Below are positions 35,235-47,789 of a stretch of 64,000 nt of DNA, in pieces. The notes below the pieces were generated by a model that was not told the origin of the DNA, searched no databases, and worked only from the letters and a program-made list of their open reading frames with translations. Positions within the stretch are counted from its first letter, which is position 1. Every line of letters starts with the position of its first letter. A program made the translations under genes and the position numbers. This DNA comes from Limnoperna fortunei (Eukaryota > Mollusca > Bivalvia > Mytilida > Modiolidae): positions 61,187,898 to 61,251,897 of the forward strand of contig OX104123.1 in the NCBI GenBank assembly GCA_944474755.1, read 5' to 3'.

Positions 35235-36467
35235 ATGGCAAATCAACTTATTCTGCTGACGGTTCTTGTGGTTCTGTACTGCACTTTGTCTGATGGCAGT
35301 CCTTCCCACTCTGGAGCCGGATCTGGGGCCGGAGGTATATAAATATAAAATATATTTATATATTTAATATAAAATATAAATATAAAGTCTATATTACACG
35401 TGATTGCAAGGAATTGATTCACAGCTAAAAATTGGTAAAGTACTAATTACAATTTTAAAGATTAAACATATTATCGTTATATTCAAATTGTTATTCCATT
35501 AGGAGTGTGCCAAATGAAAATTAAAATATAACATGTTTGTGATGGACATATAATTTACAAATTAACGTTTCGAAAATGTTCACCACATAAGAAAAATCCA
35601 AAACCAGATTAGCTAGTCATCTATAAGTAATGACGGTTTATACATAACTGTTACCTGTGCTATGATGCGTTTCTGCATGAAAAAAGAATACGTTTGTATT
35701 AAACTATTCATTTGGCATGAATTAATACGACTTTTCAAAATTAATACCCGGTACTTTTCTGCCGACATCAAGCAGATCTGCAAATATTTGTCCCTGCAGA
35801 ATTTAGTTAGCTGTATAGTAGTCACATACTTAGACTAAAGTAAGGATCTTCTTAAAAAACATTGCCCAGATACAGCTTGTTTTCGTGTTAATATTTTCAA
35901 TGTTTCTTATTGTTATAATGTATTTGTACAATAACTTAATGAACAAAGTATTGTGACTGGACAAAATTACAATTTGAGTATCAGTCAGTACGCGTAGTGT
36001 CACGCATTATTGAGTATCGGACTGCAAGCGTAGTGTCACGCATTACTGTCGCCTTAACTTATTTCATTATTCAATCTATTTTGTTTTCAGCTCGTTGGTG
36101 GTGTACCTGTCGACCACACTGTTTGCGTGGAGAGTTGAAAGTCCAGAAAACATGCTTTATTCCAAATATTCCCGTAATACCCGGTCCTCATTTTCCGCAC
36201 AATTGGGATTCTTGCTGTAAAGTATTGCCATTTTGGGTACAATATCTAAGCGGAAACGATAACGTTTATGATTACGACGGTCAAGATGGATTTGGTGACC
36301 AGGGAGGATTTGCTGACCAGGGAGGATTTGCTGGCCAAGATGGGTTTGGAAGTGGAATAGGACCTAATGTTGGACCCATAAGATCTGGTGGTGGCAGAGG
36401 ATCTGGTAGTGCAGGTGGAGGCTTTTTTACTGTTGGAGGTCCTTACGTACCTGGAAAATCATATTAA
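35235..36467 (+). CDS. Secreted glycine-rich Trp/Cys-domain protein, gene B (paralogue of A)
   Basis: Exons 35235-35334 and 36091-36467 join in phase 1 to give 158 codons with no stop. The signal peptide is nearly identical to that of A, then a very short Gly/Ser stretch (SGAGSGAGG). Exon 2 encodes RWWCTCRPHC, the spaced Cys, CCKVLPFW, two GFADQGGF-type repeats and GKSY, almost the same as A. Exon 1 is odd: just after GCCGGAG the sequence changes to AT-rich filler (ATAAATATAAAATATA), replacing about 280 bp of A that holds the rest of its exon 1 and the consensus donor. B must use the weak donor GAG|GTATAT or be dead. The 3'UTR intron and AATAAA are kept. It is functional or a very recent pseudogene. 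Confidence 0.6.
35978..36049. repeat. Two units of the 36-bp intronic minisatellite in gene B
   Basis: One CAGTCAGTACGCG-type and one GGACTGCAAGCG-type unit, at the place where gene A has twelve. They end 41 bp before the exon-2 acceptor. Confidence 0.85.
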
Positions 36468-36847
36468 TACAGGTATTTAAAAGGGTTTTTTGTTGAGCTT
36501 AGTTTTTTACTATCTTTGGGCTGTGTTTATATTAAAGTAAGTCTGTTTGAAAGAAAACATGTTGGTTTTGTGAAAATTAATACAATCATGCCTTTGTAAT
36601 TGTGTCGTTTGTGTCTATTACACACTTTCTGTCGGGATATCTTTCTTTCATTCACACATACTAAAAATATATCGACGTCTCAATATATTTGTGATCCTTG
36701 TATGTTATGTGTATTATATTGGATTTGCATCTTAAGGTGTTATTGTCAGCCTATTTTCTAACAATGAGGCTTACTAAATAGCTTTTTTGAAAAAGAAACA
36801 TTACGTACAAAAATTATTGTATCATCTATTATCACGTTATATTTCAG

Positions 36848-36930
36848 TGATAAAGTCTTAGATGGAGACGAGGATATCCTGCTGCTTTTTATGAGAAAAA
36901 TAAAGCATTCCAATAATCTAATAATTGTAA
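36848..36930 (+). other. 3'UTR exon of gene B
   Basis: Starts after TATATTTCAG. The matching donor TACAG|GTATTT is five bases after the stop. The end is approximate. Confidence 0.55.
36899..36904 (+). terminator. Poly(A) signal of gene B
   Basis: AATAAA, as in gene A. Confidence 0.6.
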
Positions 36931-38331
36931 TACTTGTCTTCAGCCAAAACAAACTAGCTGTCTGTTGTATTTTAGTCAGTCATCGGAACTGCTGTTTTAC
37001 GTCTGTAAAATAATATTGCGCCAATGTGTCTAGAGTCTTCCTTAAATCAAATCTGTGTTATAAGTATTTTTGAGTTAATATCGTCCATCATATTGCAGTC
37101 ACTGAGCAGCTGTATAACCCTTGTACTTACTATGGGCTGTTTTAGAACATTGGGTTTAACTATGATGTTTAGCGTAGTCGGATATTAGTTCTAGACGAGT
37201 ATGCTTCGGCCTTTAAATAATTGTCTTCATGAAACACCATAAGTTATGTTAATACTAATCTAATCACCAGGTTAAAAGCTACGTACCTCACCAAAGACGC
37301 AGTCACTCCTAAAATTATGGATGTTTTACTAACTCCTAAATACTTGGCTAAGGCTAAACTTCAGCCCATAAGTGTCAAATTTATTAACACCTTAAACACA
37401 AGCGGAACTGAATACAAACCAGTCTACCACACTCAGTCATTAAAACACACCGTCATAACGATAATCATTTCGTAATTATTCTATATATGCTTTTTAGACT
37501 CGTTACTAAAGTTTTTTATGCACATACATTACATTTTAAAAGCAAACCAACACGTCAGTTTAAAATTGCGATATTCTAAATTAAATGGCTACAATGTTTG
37601 CAATGCACTTTAAAAATAACATTTCTAAATGGTGATTATTGGGGCAACGTAATACATTCTATTGTTTAGATGACTGTTCCTGCATATTTTAAATTAAATA
37701 GACGTTAACGGTAATAAAAATAAGTAAATAGGAGGTTTTAGTGCAATGTATTAAACAACAGATATTTTCTATCTGTAATATAATAAACCTTTACTCAGCT
37801 AGTAACAACAAGAAAAATTGGCTTAACAATTGCGTGCGTATTGTAAACATACAATATCATTGTTTTGATACTCACACAGACCGTATTTTTCTATAGGGGG
37901 TGTTGGATCGCCAAATATAAACGAGCAATTCAACATACAAACAATTATAACGGGTGGTAGATGTCGCGTGTTGTCTTAAAATCAAAGTACCGTAATTTCT
38001 TCTGTAACTCAACAACTTTCACTTCGCAATTTGCTCCCATCATTAGGGCTTTTTGATATGATTGCTCAACAAGTGCCAATAAGAAACTCCGATCTTATCT
38101 CTAATCGGCCATGCCAACCTGCAGAAATCAGTCTTTTACAAAACAATAACATTATAGTAAGCATTATTTGTCTTGTCGGTTGTTTAGAGTAATACAATTA
38201 GAAATGAACGCAACAAAAATTTCTGGAATTATAAAAACATTAATTATACCGTCATCAATTCAATAGCTTACTTTGTTCAAGAAATATTCGAAAGTAGAGT
38301 AGTTATTGGCATGACTGCTGTAGTGAAAAAT

Positions 38332-39506
38332 GAGTATTCCAAGACGAGGATGCTATGAGGTGTTTTTCTTATGACTGCTGTAGTGAAAAATGAGTATTCC
38401 AAGACGAGGACGCTATGAGGTGTTTCTCTTTCCTGAGTATTCAAAGACGAGGATGCTATGAGGTGTTTCTCTTTCCTGAGTATTCCAAGACGAGGATGCT
38501 AAGAGGTGTTTCTCTTTCCTGAGTATTCCAAGACGAGGATGCTATGAGGTGTTTCTCTTTCCTGAGTATTTCAAGACGAGGATGCTATGAGGTGTTTCTC
38601 TTTCCTTAGTATTCCAAGACGAGGACGCTATGAGGTGTTTCTCTTTCCTGAGTATTCCAAGACGAGGATGCTATGAGGTGTTTCTCTTTCCTGAGTATTC
38701 CAAGACGAGGATGCTATGAGGTGTTTCTCTTTCCTGAGTATTCCAAGACGACGACGCTATGAGGTGTTTCTCTTTCCTGAGTATTCCAAGACGAGGACGC
38801 TATGAGGTTTCTCTTTCCTGAGTATTCCAAGACGAGGATGCTATGAGGTATTTCTCTTTCCTGAGTATTCCAAGACGAGGACGCTATGAGGTGTTTCTCT
38901 TTCCTGAGTATTCCAAGACGAGGATGCTATGAGGTGTTTCTCTTTCCTGAGTATTCCAAGACGAGGATGCTATGAGGTGTTTCTCTTTCCTGAGTATTCC
39001 AAGACGAGGATGCTATGAGGTGTTTCTCTTTCCTGAGTATTCCAAGACGAGAATGCTATGAGGTGTTTCTCTTTCCTGAGTATTCCAAGACTAGGATGCT
39101 ATGAGGTGTTTCTCTTTCCTGAGTATTCCAAGACGTGGATGCTATGAGGTGTTTCTCTTTCCTGAGTATTCCAAGACGAGGATGCTATGAGGTGTTTCTC
39201 TTTCTTGAGTATTCCAAGACGAGGATGCTATGAGGTGTTTCTCTTTCCTGAGTATTCCAAGACGAGGATGCTATGAGGTGTTTCTCTTTCCTGAGTATTC
39301 CAAGACGAGGATGCTATGAGGTGTTTCTCTTTCCTGAGTATTCCTAGACGACGAAGCTATGAGATGTTCTCTTTCCTGAGTATTCCAAGACGAGGATGCT
39401 ATGAGGTGTTTCTCTTTCCTGAGTATTCCAAGACGAGGATGCTATGAGGTGTTTCTCTTTCCTGAGTATTCCAAGACGAGGATGCTATGAGGTGTTTCTC
39501 TTTCCT
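38332..39506. repeat. 43-bp minisatellite, about 27 copies
   Basis: Same unit as 20859-25545, with the same lead-in (ATGACTGCTGTAGTGAAAAA repeated twice). It holds more point variants (GACGACGACG, GACGTGGATG, GGTATTTC) and two short units (GAGGTTTCTC, AGATGTTCTC), and lacks the 9-bp slip seen in the long array. Confidence 0.95.
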
Positions 39507-41330
39507 TCATGACAAATACTTTGATGCCCCTGCAGACAAGGTTTCTTAGATTGATTGATTAATGGCGTTTAACGCCCGAGCAGCATTATTTCAGCTATAT
39601 TGAGACGAAGGTTTGTTAGAAGATGGTGTTTTTATGTAAGTCATAATACTATATGTATGAATACCTCATTAAAGAGTAAGACAAAGGATAAAAGGTTATT
39701 TTAGATAGAAACGTATCATATTGGACAAAGATAAGATCCTGGCTAACCCGAAGTTCTTCATAGCCTTTAATAGTCTGCAGACATACCATACCTTTTGGAT
39801 TCCTAAATTACAAATAATTTATTACAAGGAAAGGTACATAACCGTCTCATTTACGTTTTCTACCAATTTTTTGTCAACACGGTTGACTAAAATATGTCTA
39901 CAGTAAAAGAAGGTCAGGAACATTAGTGTGAATCTGTTTATTTGAAAAATAACATCAATCATATGTGGATTCTTAAAAATTCTAAAGAACTTTTAGATAA
40001 TTTAAATCGAGATCTGTATCTAAAATGTCATCTGTTAAATCTAGTTTTTTCTACTCTTTATACTACCTTGCCTCACGATAAACTAAAATCCTGTTCACAC
40101 AGGCCAACACATATGTCATTTTAGGTAACAAATATACGTATTTTTCTACAATAGAACACAGAGACAAATTACAACACAGCGAGGTTATCTGAATTCGAAT
40201 TGGTAAACTCATTGCGATTCCTGTAGTGTTATGTCGTCATCGTCTTATCAAAGATCTTGTTTTCCACATGGTGTCTATATCTCTTATTTAATCAGATATA
40301 CAAGAGCTTGCAATATACAGTTGCAAACATCATCAATTTCCTCGGGATAGACTACAGGAAAAAACTACTTGATCGCCCTTTAATAAGTTTTTATATAGAA
40401 ACCATTCACTTGTCGAAAGAAACGTTATAATTACAGAAAATTTTCCAATTTTTAATTCAGTACACATTGATTGTTCTGCGATGATTATTGGATGGACCTA
40501 TTTCGACAACAAACCAACTCACACATAACAGTAATGGAAGCGGAAGTTTGGCCTGCTATAAAGCGTGGTTTTACCCACCATTCATTTTTTGTCGGATTCT
40601 TGTACTTTGATATTTAGATTGACTTTTGAACAGTTTTCTTGGTTTTAGGTATTTTTTTATTACTTACATTGACCGTAAAGCACCATGTAGTATAAATGTA
40701 AAAACAAGTTTTCATTATGTTCTAAACGTAAGCTCAAAGTAAAAAAAAGGCGTCATTTTCCACCGAAGTACAAATTATTTCGACTTGCAAATCAATACAT
40801 ACTTGTCCCATATTTTATTATTAAAAAAAATTGTGCTGTATTTTGCCATTTGTTTAAACTAGGTCAGTGGCGCTGACGAATAGACATTTTTAGTTCCTAA
40901 AAAGGGCAACTAACCTTAACAAAGAATGTCGTGTTATGCTACACATGTCAATTACTAGATGACTTCACCCTTACTTTTGCCTTAAAACCCATCCCTATTA
41001 AATATGTTTTCATGCTTAAGGTTGAAATTTTGTCTAGTATTTACGAAAAAGGCAGCGGCTTAAGGACAAAAGCTTTCTCAGCTTCTATAGAGGCGTCATA
41101 TCAAGGCGACTGTTGCAACCCATATCAATGGTGGACGTGATCGTGATAGTTAAATCACCACACGTTTGACTCTACGTAGCTTTAACAGGTTCCGAACGAA
41201 GTACTAGTAAGCAGCGTCTATTGTGATTTCATGATAAGCAGCTGAAGTCCGTTCCTAGTTATATTTATATTTTATATTTTTAGTAAGGAACCCTTTAAAC
41301 ACTTGTTGTTTTACGTCGGATATCCGCGGG
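39507..41330. other. Gene-free AT-rich stretch
   Basis: A short piece of SINE-like family B lies at about 39545-39605 (minus strand: GGCGTTTAACGCCCGAGCAG, TTTCAGCTATATTGAGACG). ORFs of 60-69 codons show no recognisable domain. Confidence 0.45.
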
Positions 41331-41332
41331 CC

Positions 41333-41585
41333 TTGGTTGCAGAGTGGTTAAGGCCAAAACGTAATTTACTGTTGACTTCGTGGTCTGTCAGCACTTAGGT
41401 TGCGAGTTTGAGTCTCACTGTTAATAGGGTGTGTTCGACTCCAATCTTAAGAATGATATTTTTCTTTGATAAGAGTACTCCGGCTCCATCCTTCAAGAAA
41501 ATTGGAACGCTGTAATATAGCTGCTAAATTGCTGTGATTAAAGATAAAGACAATTGAGACAAACAATAAGTGTAAAAAATTTTGT
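41333..41585 (+). mobile_element. SINE family A, full-length with tRNA-like head
   Basis: The head has box-A-like GGTTGCAGAGTGGTTAAGGC (41335-41354) and box-B-like GTTTGAGTC (41408-41416), the layout of a tRNA with a long variable arm. It is followed by GAGTACTCCGGCTCCATC, AAAATTGGAACGCTGTAATA, TAGCTGCTAAATTGCTG and an A-rich, AAAC-like tail. Head plus shared core plus tail marks a Pol III SINE. Confidence 0.8.
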
Positions 41586-41999
41586 GCAATTTCTAGTATC
41601 TTATTTCATTATCGTAAATGTATTATTTCAGAGTGTACGCAAATTTCTATAAATTAAAATGCTTACTCATGTACAATTTATAACAAACTATTACCTTATA
41701 TATACAAAAGGAATAAAATTGATTTTTTTTTTATTTTTTAAATTTTCACATCAAGTCGCTTATGAGCATAGAAACCGACCGCACAATAAAAGCAAAATGT
41801 AATGCAAAAACTCAAGATAAGATTTCAAAACTGGATTTAAACAAACATGTACAGCAAGGTCTGATATAGTAAATTTTACCTTGGAATCTTTGACGACCTT
41901 TTACATAGATCAAAAACAACATAATGAATAGACTGAACCCACAAAAACCAAAAATATATATATATATAAATAAAAAAAATAAAACAATGGGTGCAAACA

Positions 42000-42155
42000 A
42001 GTCCTCCTTACGGGTTTGCTGTGGTCGCTTCTAATTAGAACTTTTCGGGTACTGGGGCTTTCCCCCAATAAAAACTGGACTCCATAATATAGCTGAAAAA
42101 TTGCTGAAAGTGGCGTTAAACAGCATTCAAATAAACAAACAAACAATCTAATTAG
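42000..42155 (+). mobile_element. SINE family A fragment (core plus tail)
   Basis: Contains GGGGCTTTCCCCCAATAAAA, ACTGGACTCCATAATATAGC, TGAAAAATTGCTGAAAGTGG and CGTTAAAC, followed by an AAAC tail. Confidence 0.8.
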
Positions 42156-42500
42156 ACTGGGACCATAATTTGAGGGTTCACAGTGCTTGCCCTAGTGAGC
42201 TGCCAATGTAGGGGATAAGGGTTCCCTCTCGTTGGTGATTGTCAGGTCACAATACAGAAAGTCTGGTCACTGACTACAGTGGTTATCGTGTTTTGGGAGG
42301 ACAATGCTTCTTGCACGTCAAGAGCCCTATTGTAAATTATCATAATACTAGTCTCGTTGTATCCGGTACAAAAGGGCTACCTACACCCCATACTGTTCCA
42401 TTGTTTTTCAAATGTTGTGCCCTCGTGTAAATTTTTCTTAATTGATTTAGTGTTTGTTAGGTTGTTCTCATCCTGAAATACTACTCGCTGGACGTAAAAC
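42150..42500 (+). mobile_element. SINE-like family B copy
   Basis: Opens with ACTGGGACCATAATTTGAGG, then GTTTTGGGAGGACAATGCTT, CTTGCACGTCAAGAGCCC, CACCCCATACTG and the end CCTGAAATACTACTCGCTGG followed by ACGTAAAAC. The same series of blocks recurs at 46490 and 51380. Confidence 0.55.
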
Positions 42501-42829
42501 GACACCCAATTTATAAATCAAGTTTCTTATAAGACACCGATCAACTTTTTCATTATCATGTCTAAGATAAGTCAAATCAAGGAATACAAAAGACTACCTA
42601 TGACTAAGAAAATATTATATTTGACAGAGAGACGGATTTCTATGACAATCACTGCAGTGGAAATTGGTTTTTAATTCATGAAAATTAAATTTTTAATAAA
42701 ATTTATATTATCGTCTGAGATTTAATATATAAAAAAAATACTGTACATACAAGTACAAAATATGTTCTTTAAGTATGCGTCAACCGATCTATCATCTCGT
42801 TTTTATAGATAATTGGTTTGTTTCAATGA

Positions 42830-43020
42830 CATTAAAATAATTACACATTGACATTGATGTACGAGGACAAACAACCACAACTGCATTGAAACAGTAATAA
42901 AACAGTTAAAGGTAAGGTGAGACAAGGTTTTCACCTGCGATATTTACTGATGCGAGTGACAAGAGCTTTGAAAGTACAACATATAGACGATTAAGAATCC
43001 CTGTATTAATTATTAAGAAG
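42830..43020 (+). repeat. Diverged dispersed repeat (copy 2 of pair)
   Basis: Colinear with 5225-5400 (ACACATTGACATTGATGTA, GGACAAACAACCACAACTGC, GAGTGACA, CAACATATA). It lies about 1 kb upstream of gene C. Confidence 0.45.
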
Positions 43021-43926
43021 GTTCCCTTAAAAATAAAAAACATGCATCATTTGCATGCTATCGTCTATAATATCACTGACAGTCTAGATTAAGAAGTCGT
43101 ATTATTACCGTAACGGGTGCTTAAGAACGAGTTGCTAGTTAATATAGATTTATTAAAACAATTACTATATTATTCGGTTGTTTGGTTAACTTTTTTTTTC
43201 TCAGAGGCAATATTGTTTATTTTTATCAGTAGAAAGAACGTTTTTATAAATTAGTCTCACATAGGTGGTCTTAGTCGATTGACTTTCATCACACCGTTCT
43301 TTAAACCACTGGGACCATACTTTGAAGATTCATATGATTGGCGCACTAGAAAAGACCCACTCTTTGGGTTTAAGCAAATTATACGAAAAGCATAATCGCG
43401 GTCCAGTACTGGTAACATGTTCGAAGATGTTCCACACTGTTATCACGATGAAAACTTTTTTCGTAGCTATTGGAAGAGTATTCTCATTACAGCTTCTTCA
43501 AAATGCTATATTCCTTGTATTAATGCAATACTGAAACTTTTCTTCTGGCAGTCCCAATTGTGCTCCAGTTGATCCATATTTTCTTAACGCGTTTTTTTAG
43601 AAAATATTCAATCAATCAATCTCTTTGAACTACATATTTCGTTTTAATGCAAATAACACACTTATTAACATTTACTTCTCCTTTCTTCCTCTTACTAGCA
43701 TTTATTCCGCCACTCTTTAACTTTGTTTTTTTTTTACAATTCCTTTATTACGATAGTAAGTTTCAAATAATAAATCGTAAACTCATCAATATCCATTACT
43801 AAAACAGATTAATAAACATATTCTGTTTCATATCAGCGAAACATGAAATCTTGAACATCAAACAAAACAAACATAATTGTTGACAAGTATGATGGAGTCT
43901 CAGGGAAAAGCGAGGAACAGGTTTCC

Positions 43927-43934
43927 TATAAATA
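43927..43934 (+). promoter_or_regulatory. TATA box of gene C
   Basis: TATAAATA within CCTATAAATACTGAGCTCTA, closely matching the GCTATAAATACTTAGCTCTA of gene D. It lies 58 bp before the ATG. Confidence 0.75.
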
Positions 43935-43984
43935 CTGAGCTCTAAGGTCTTGATATTGCTGTCGGCAAGAAACGCAATACCACC

Positions 43985-45380
43985 ATGGTAAACAAAGGGA
44001 TCATATTGACTCTTGTAGTCGTTTTGTATTGTACTGTATCATATGGGCATAATAACCTTGGAGATATATATCAAGGAGGAGCAAGTGGATTTCCAGGAAT
44101 GGGATCTGGTGGCGATCCAAACTTTGGAGCAGGCGGTGGAGCACTTGCCTTCGGGGCTGGTGGTGATCCAACAACAGGAATGAGTGGATTCGGTGGTATA
44201 GGGTCTTTCAGTGGACTCGGCGGTGGTGCAGGTAGGTGCACTTAGAGAGATATTGTAATAGACAACTTTTGTACGGTTTGCACAAATTAACAAAGACGTA
44301 CATATACCTGCATGTCATATTCGCTGAATTTGATACTTCAATCAATAGTGTAGGTCTTGTTTTCCGTTTTTCATAAATCAGAATATAAATATATTTCTAC
44401 AAGTTCTACAAGCATAAAAACTGGTAGCAATGGAAGACGGTGCTGAGTGATTCTTGCCTGTTTTGCAACGAAAGCAAATGACACTTTAGGTGTATCGATT
44501 TTTTTTTTAAATCTGTAACAAAAATTGCACAGGAAAAACACCATGGAGCAAATTTCGAGTTGTACTGTGTGGCGTAAAATATTTTGATCACATGAATACA
44601 CAGACAAATATAGTGAACAAGTCGTAAACAATTATCGTTTAAATTGAGGACAAATATACCAACAGATGTCGGAATTTAGGGGTTAAACGATGTAAGATAA
44701 CCACAAAGCGCAGATGGTAGATTTATGGGCCGGCGTATTGAAATATTTTTAGCATATCTAAAGATTTAAACTTCGTCCTCATTCAAACCGAGACACTTGA
44801 CATTTACAAAAATGACCTTTGATATAAATAAGGTAAAGTTAAAAATTGCGCATATTATGACAGTTTGATAACTCCTAACATATTGAATATAAAGAATATA
44901 GGATGTTGCGTTTACTATTACCCGGCGCAACACCGGCTACCATAACAGAAGAAATGACAGAAACTCTACATTATTATTTTACATCGCTATTGTTTTCGTG
45001 ATGTTTCGTGTGATATGTTGTTTTTTTTATATTGTGAAACTTTCAATTACAATTTAAATGCTCTTTTGGTGTTGTATGCGACTATTATTATACCATAGTG
45101 CGTTATTTTTGTAGGGCGTTGGTGGTGTACTTGTCGACATTGGTGGTGCCGCTTTGGAGAGTGGCAAGTTAGGAACACATGCGGTCTTCCCTTTTATCCG
45201 TGGTGGTATAAAACTTGCTGTAAATGGTTACCATGGTGGCAAACTACTTCCGGATATAGAGGATACGGTGGCCTTGATGGATTCAGTGGTGGCATGGGAT
45301 CTGACAAATTTTCGGGCAATACCGGCTCAATTGGACCTAGTTTCCCAGGTGGAAGACCTCCATTTGGAAAATCATACTAA
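43985..45380 (+). CDS. Secreted glycine-rich Trp/Cys-domain protein, gene C
   Basis: Exons 43985-44231 and 45115-45380 join in phase 1 to give 170 codons. The start is in ACCATGG. The signal peptide runs about 20 residues (GIILTLVVVLYCTVSYG at its core). Exon 1 then has Gly-rich repeats with GGDPNFGAGG and ends at GGTGCAG|GTAGGT. Exon 2 begins RWWCTCRHWWC, then ten residues, C, a Trp/Tyr-rich stretch (PFYPWWYK), TCCKWLPWW, a Gly/Ser region with DGFSGGMGS, and GKSY. The Cys order matches A and B, with a shorter loop before the CC pair. An ORF in another frame over exon 2 (45154-45399) is a shadow. Donor AAAGG|GTATCC after the stop and acceptor TTTCAG at 45592 define a 3'UTR intron. Role: probably an extracellular matrix component; unproven. 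Confidence 0.78.
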
Positions 45381-45592
45381 ACCTAAAGGGTATCCGTAAT
45401 AAACTTGATATTTGATATATTTAGATGGTTGGTGAACAGATTCTGCTTTGTGTTTTGTTCATATTCCAATTTAATGTGATATTTAAAGTAGATTCAAATG
45501 TGGTTTAGATTTATGTACTTTTGAATGTATTTTTTACTACTGATTTTTGGCATTTTCATTATAATTATTATTGTGTTTTTTCTTTGTTTCAG

Positions 45593-45675
45593 AGAAACAG
45601 ACCAACGACACATGGAAATACAGAGAAATCAAGGTTTTAAATTAGAATAAAAAATCTAAAGATTTTCTTTGCATC
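45593..45675 (+). other. 3'UTR exon of gene C
   Basis: Follows TTTGTTTCAG and contains AATAAA. The end is approximate. Confidence 0.6.
45646..45651 (+). terminator. Poly(A) signal of gene C
   Basis: AATAAA, about 54 bp into the proposed last exon. Confidence 0.65.
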
Positions 45676-46489
45676 TTTATTGGTTAAACACATCGTCATA
45701 CGGACCCAACCAAACCTTTGTTTTATCATAAACTGTATGATTTATTTGGCTGAGAGATCAACATAGCTTTAATTTTTGTTTTCTATTCTTGAACATATAA
45801 CAGAAACAATTTTTTGCAATCCTAACATATATTTGGTAAACAATTTGGTATTAGAAATATAATTATAAATTAAAGAAACGCGCGTTTTCTGGGGCTTGAT
45901 ATTTTGCCCATTTTGCGGCTAATATTTAACTGTTTAGATTTTTAAATTTATGATAAAATCTACATTACTCATTAGATTGCCATTTGAAATCCTGTCAAAC
46001 TGTTTCCTTACTAATACGTATTATAAGGACAAAAAGAAACAGTTTACAAAAACTTGCATTAATCAAAACGGGTTTCAATTTATTGAATCACTAATATATC
46101 TGTTGTGTTCGTGCGTTTCCTTTTATATATGGCGTCTTAAAAAGATTAGGAATCTGATGATTTTCAGTGATGAAGATATTCTCACCCTTCCTGAAACTGT
46201 TTTGCTTTTTGTTTGTTTATTATATAGTTTCGAAGTTCTCTGTCGCGCAACGTGCTCAGAACACTCCATGCAAGTCGCCATTGTTATCTGTGTTAATGTT
46301 TATATTAGGACACTAAAACCTTCACCTAAAGTGCTTCCCCTATCCACCACCAAGGCACTCGTTAGGAAGTTCCTGAGTCAGCAACATATACCCCAAAGTA
46401 ATTTTGAAAAAGACTATTTTTTGTGGATAAATATAACAACTACTTAATATTATTTAAAAAATATGATCAGATAACCAATTGTTTTAAAT

Positions 46490-46740
46490 GGCGCTTAAAT
46501 GGTTAAGCAAGTTGGTAACGTGTTTGGAGAGTGCTATGCTCCTTGCACGCTTAAGACCCCTGTTGTAAATGTCGATAAATAGGCTCGTTAAATCCGCTAT
46601 AAATAGATAGATTTTACGCCCCTACTCATACCCCATATGTAATTAATTTTTCTGGTTGGTTCATGTTTCTCTTACAGCTGATTTATTGTTTGTTTACGAC
46701 CTGAATATAGCCGAAATGGTGCTTACGGGATGCCAACATG
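46490..46740 (+). mobile_element. SINE-like family B copy
   Basis: Contains GTGTTTGGAGAGTGCTATGC, TCCTTGCACGC, CCCCTACTCATACCCCATAT and CCTGAATATAGCCGAAATGG, in the same order as the copies at 42150 and 51380. Confidence 0.55.
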
Positions 46741-47789
46741 CAATCAAAAAGTCAATATGCAAATGAATGATGACGCAGTTAAAAGCTGAATTAAGGAGTA
46801 AAAGTGATTTCATAATTATTGCAATGTCGAAACCAAATTAAATTTCCGGAAACCACTGAATAATCTAAGTAGGATTTAAATAAAATATATACGTATTTAT
46901 AAGCATGAATTATATTTTAAAATGAATTTAATCTAAGAGCTGTCTGATGATTAGGCAATATTTGCTGTCAAACTGTTTAAAATGTAACATAAAAGTATAG
47001 ATTCATGATTGGTATTAGTATTAGTATAAACATGTTAATTTACTAAAAACATTTACATGAAATGGGAGAGGTGTTAGGTGTCTCAAAAAGTGTATCAAAT
47101 TTTTACTCATAAATTTACGTCTTATTTCCAGTTTAATGTTAATTATTTTTTAATAAATCTATGTAAACAGAGTTAACAGAAGTTTAGGCTTCTTGCTATA
47201 TACTTTAATACATCTTGGAAAAAAAGATGTTTATTTATATTACTTATATGTACAACTATCAAACCATTGTTGAGGGAGTATTTTAACGTTTCTCTGAAAA
47301 CAAATTAAATATATAAGGCTACAAATGTAAAATCATTGAAGTAATGGCATCGTTTTGATTCAAGTGTTAAACTAAGTCTTGAGGTGACAGTTTTTGAATA
47401 AAACAAAAACTCTATAGAAAACTATCGAATGAATGCTGGTGACAAGTTTTGTTTCAATTAGTTCACTTTTTTTCAGAATAGAAGTCTTGTTAAACTTTTT
47501 CCGATATGTTAATATGTTACCTTAGTCCCACGATGGCGGCAATTCTAAATTTCGGATTGGCTTAAAACATCAACATTTTAGAGGACCATATATGCTTTTT
47601 CGATAGGAATAAAAACACGTGTAACAGACGAAAGCTCAAACATTTGTCTGACTTTAGTCTATAATGGGAAAGACTTTCACAAACGCCATGTTCTACACAA
47701 ATGTAGCACAGTAATAAAACTCGTGTTGTCTTCAACATGTGTTTCAGTATAGAAAATATGTAGTCGTTTGAACTAGATTTCAGTTAGAT

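Larger units (their letters stand above)
34140..38331 (+). repeat. Large tandem duplication, copy 2, right part
   Basis: Matches 16427-20858. It restarts at CCATAAAAACACTTGTTTC, directly after the truncated gag. It carries gene B, the remnant of the 36-bp array and the same lead-in to the 43-bp minisatellite. Confidence 0.85.

Noticed and set aside
41333..41420. A functional tRNA gene
   Set aside because: The tRNA-like region is imperfect and is followed by the SINE core and tail shared with other copies.
45154..45399. 81-codon ORF starting MESGKLGTHA
   Set aside because: It is an out-of-frame reading of exon 2 of gene C; the proper frame has the conserved RWWCTCR domain and GKSY.
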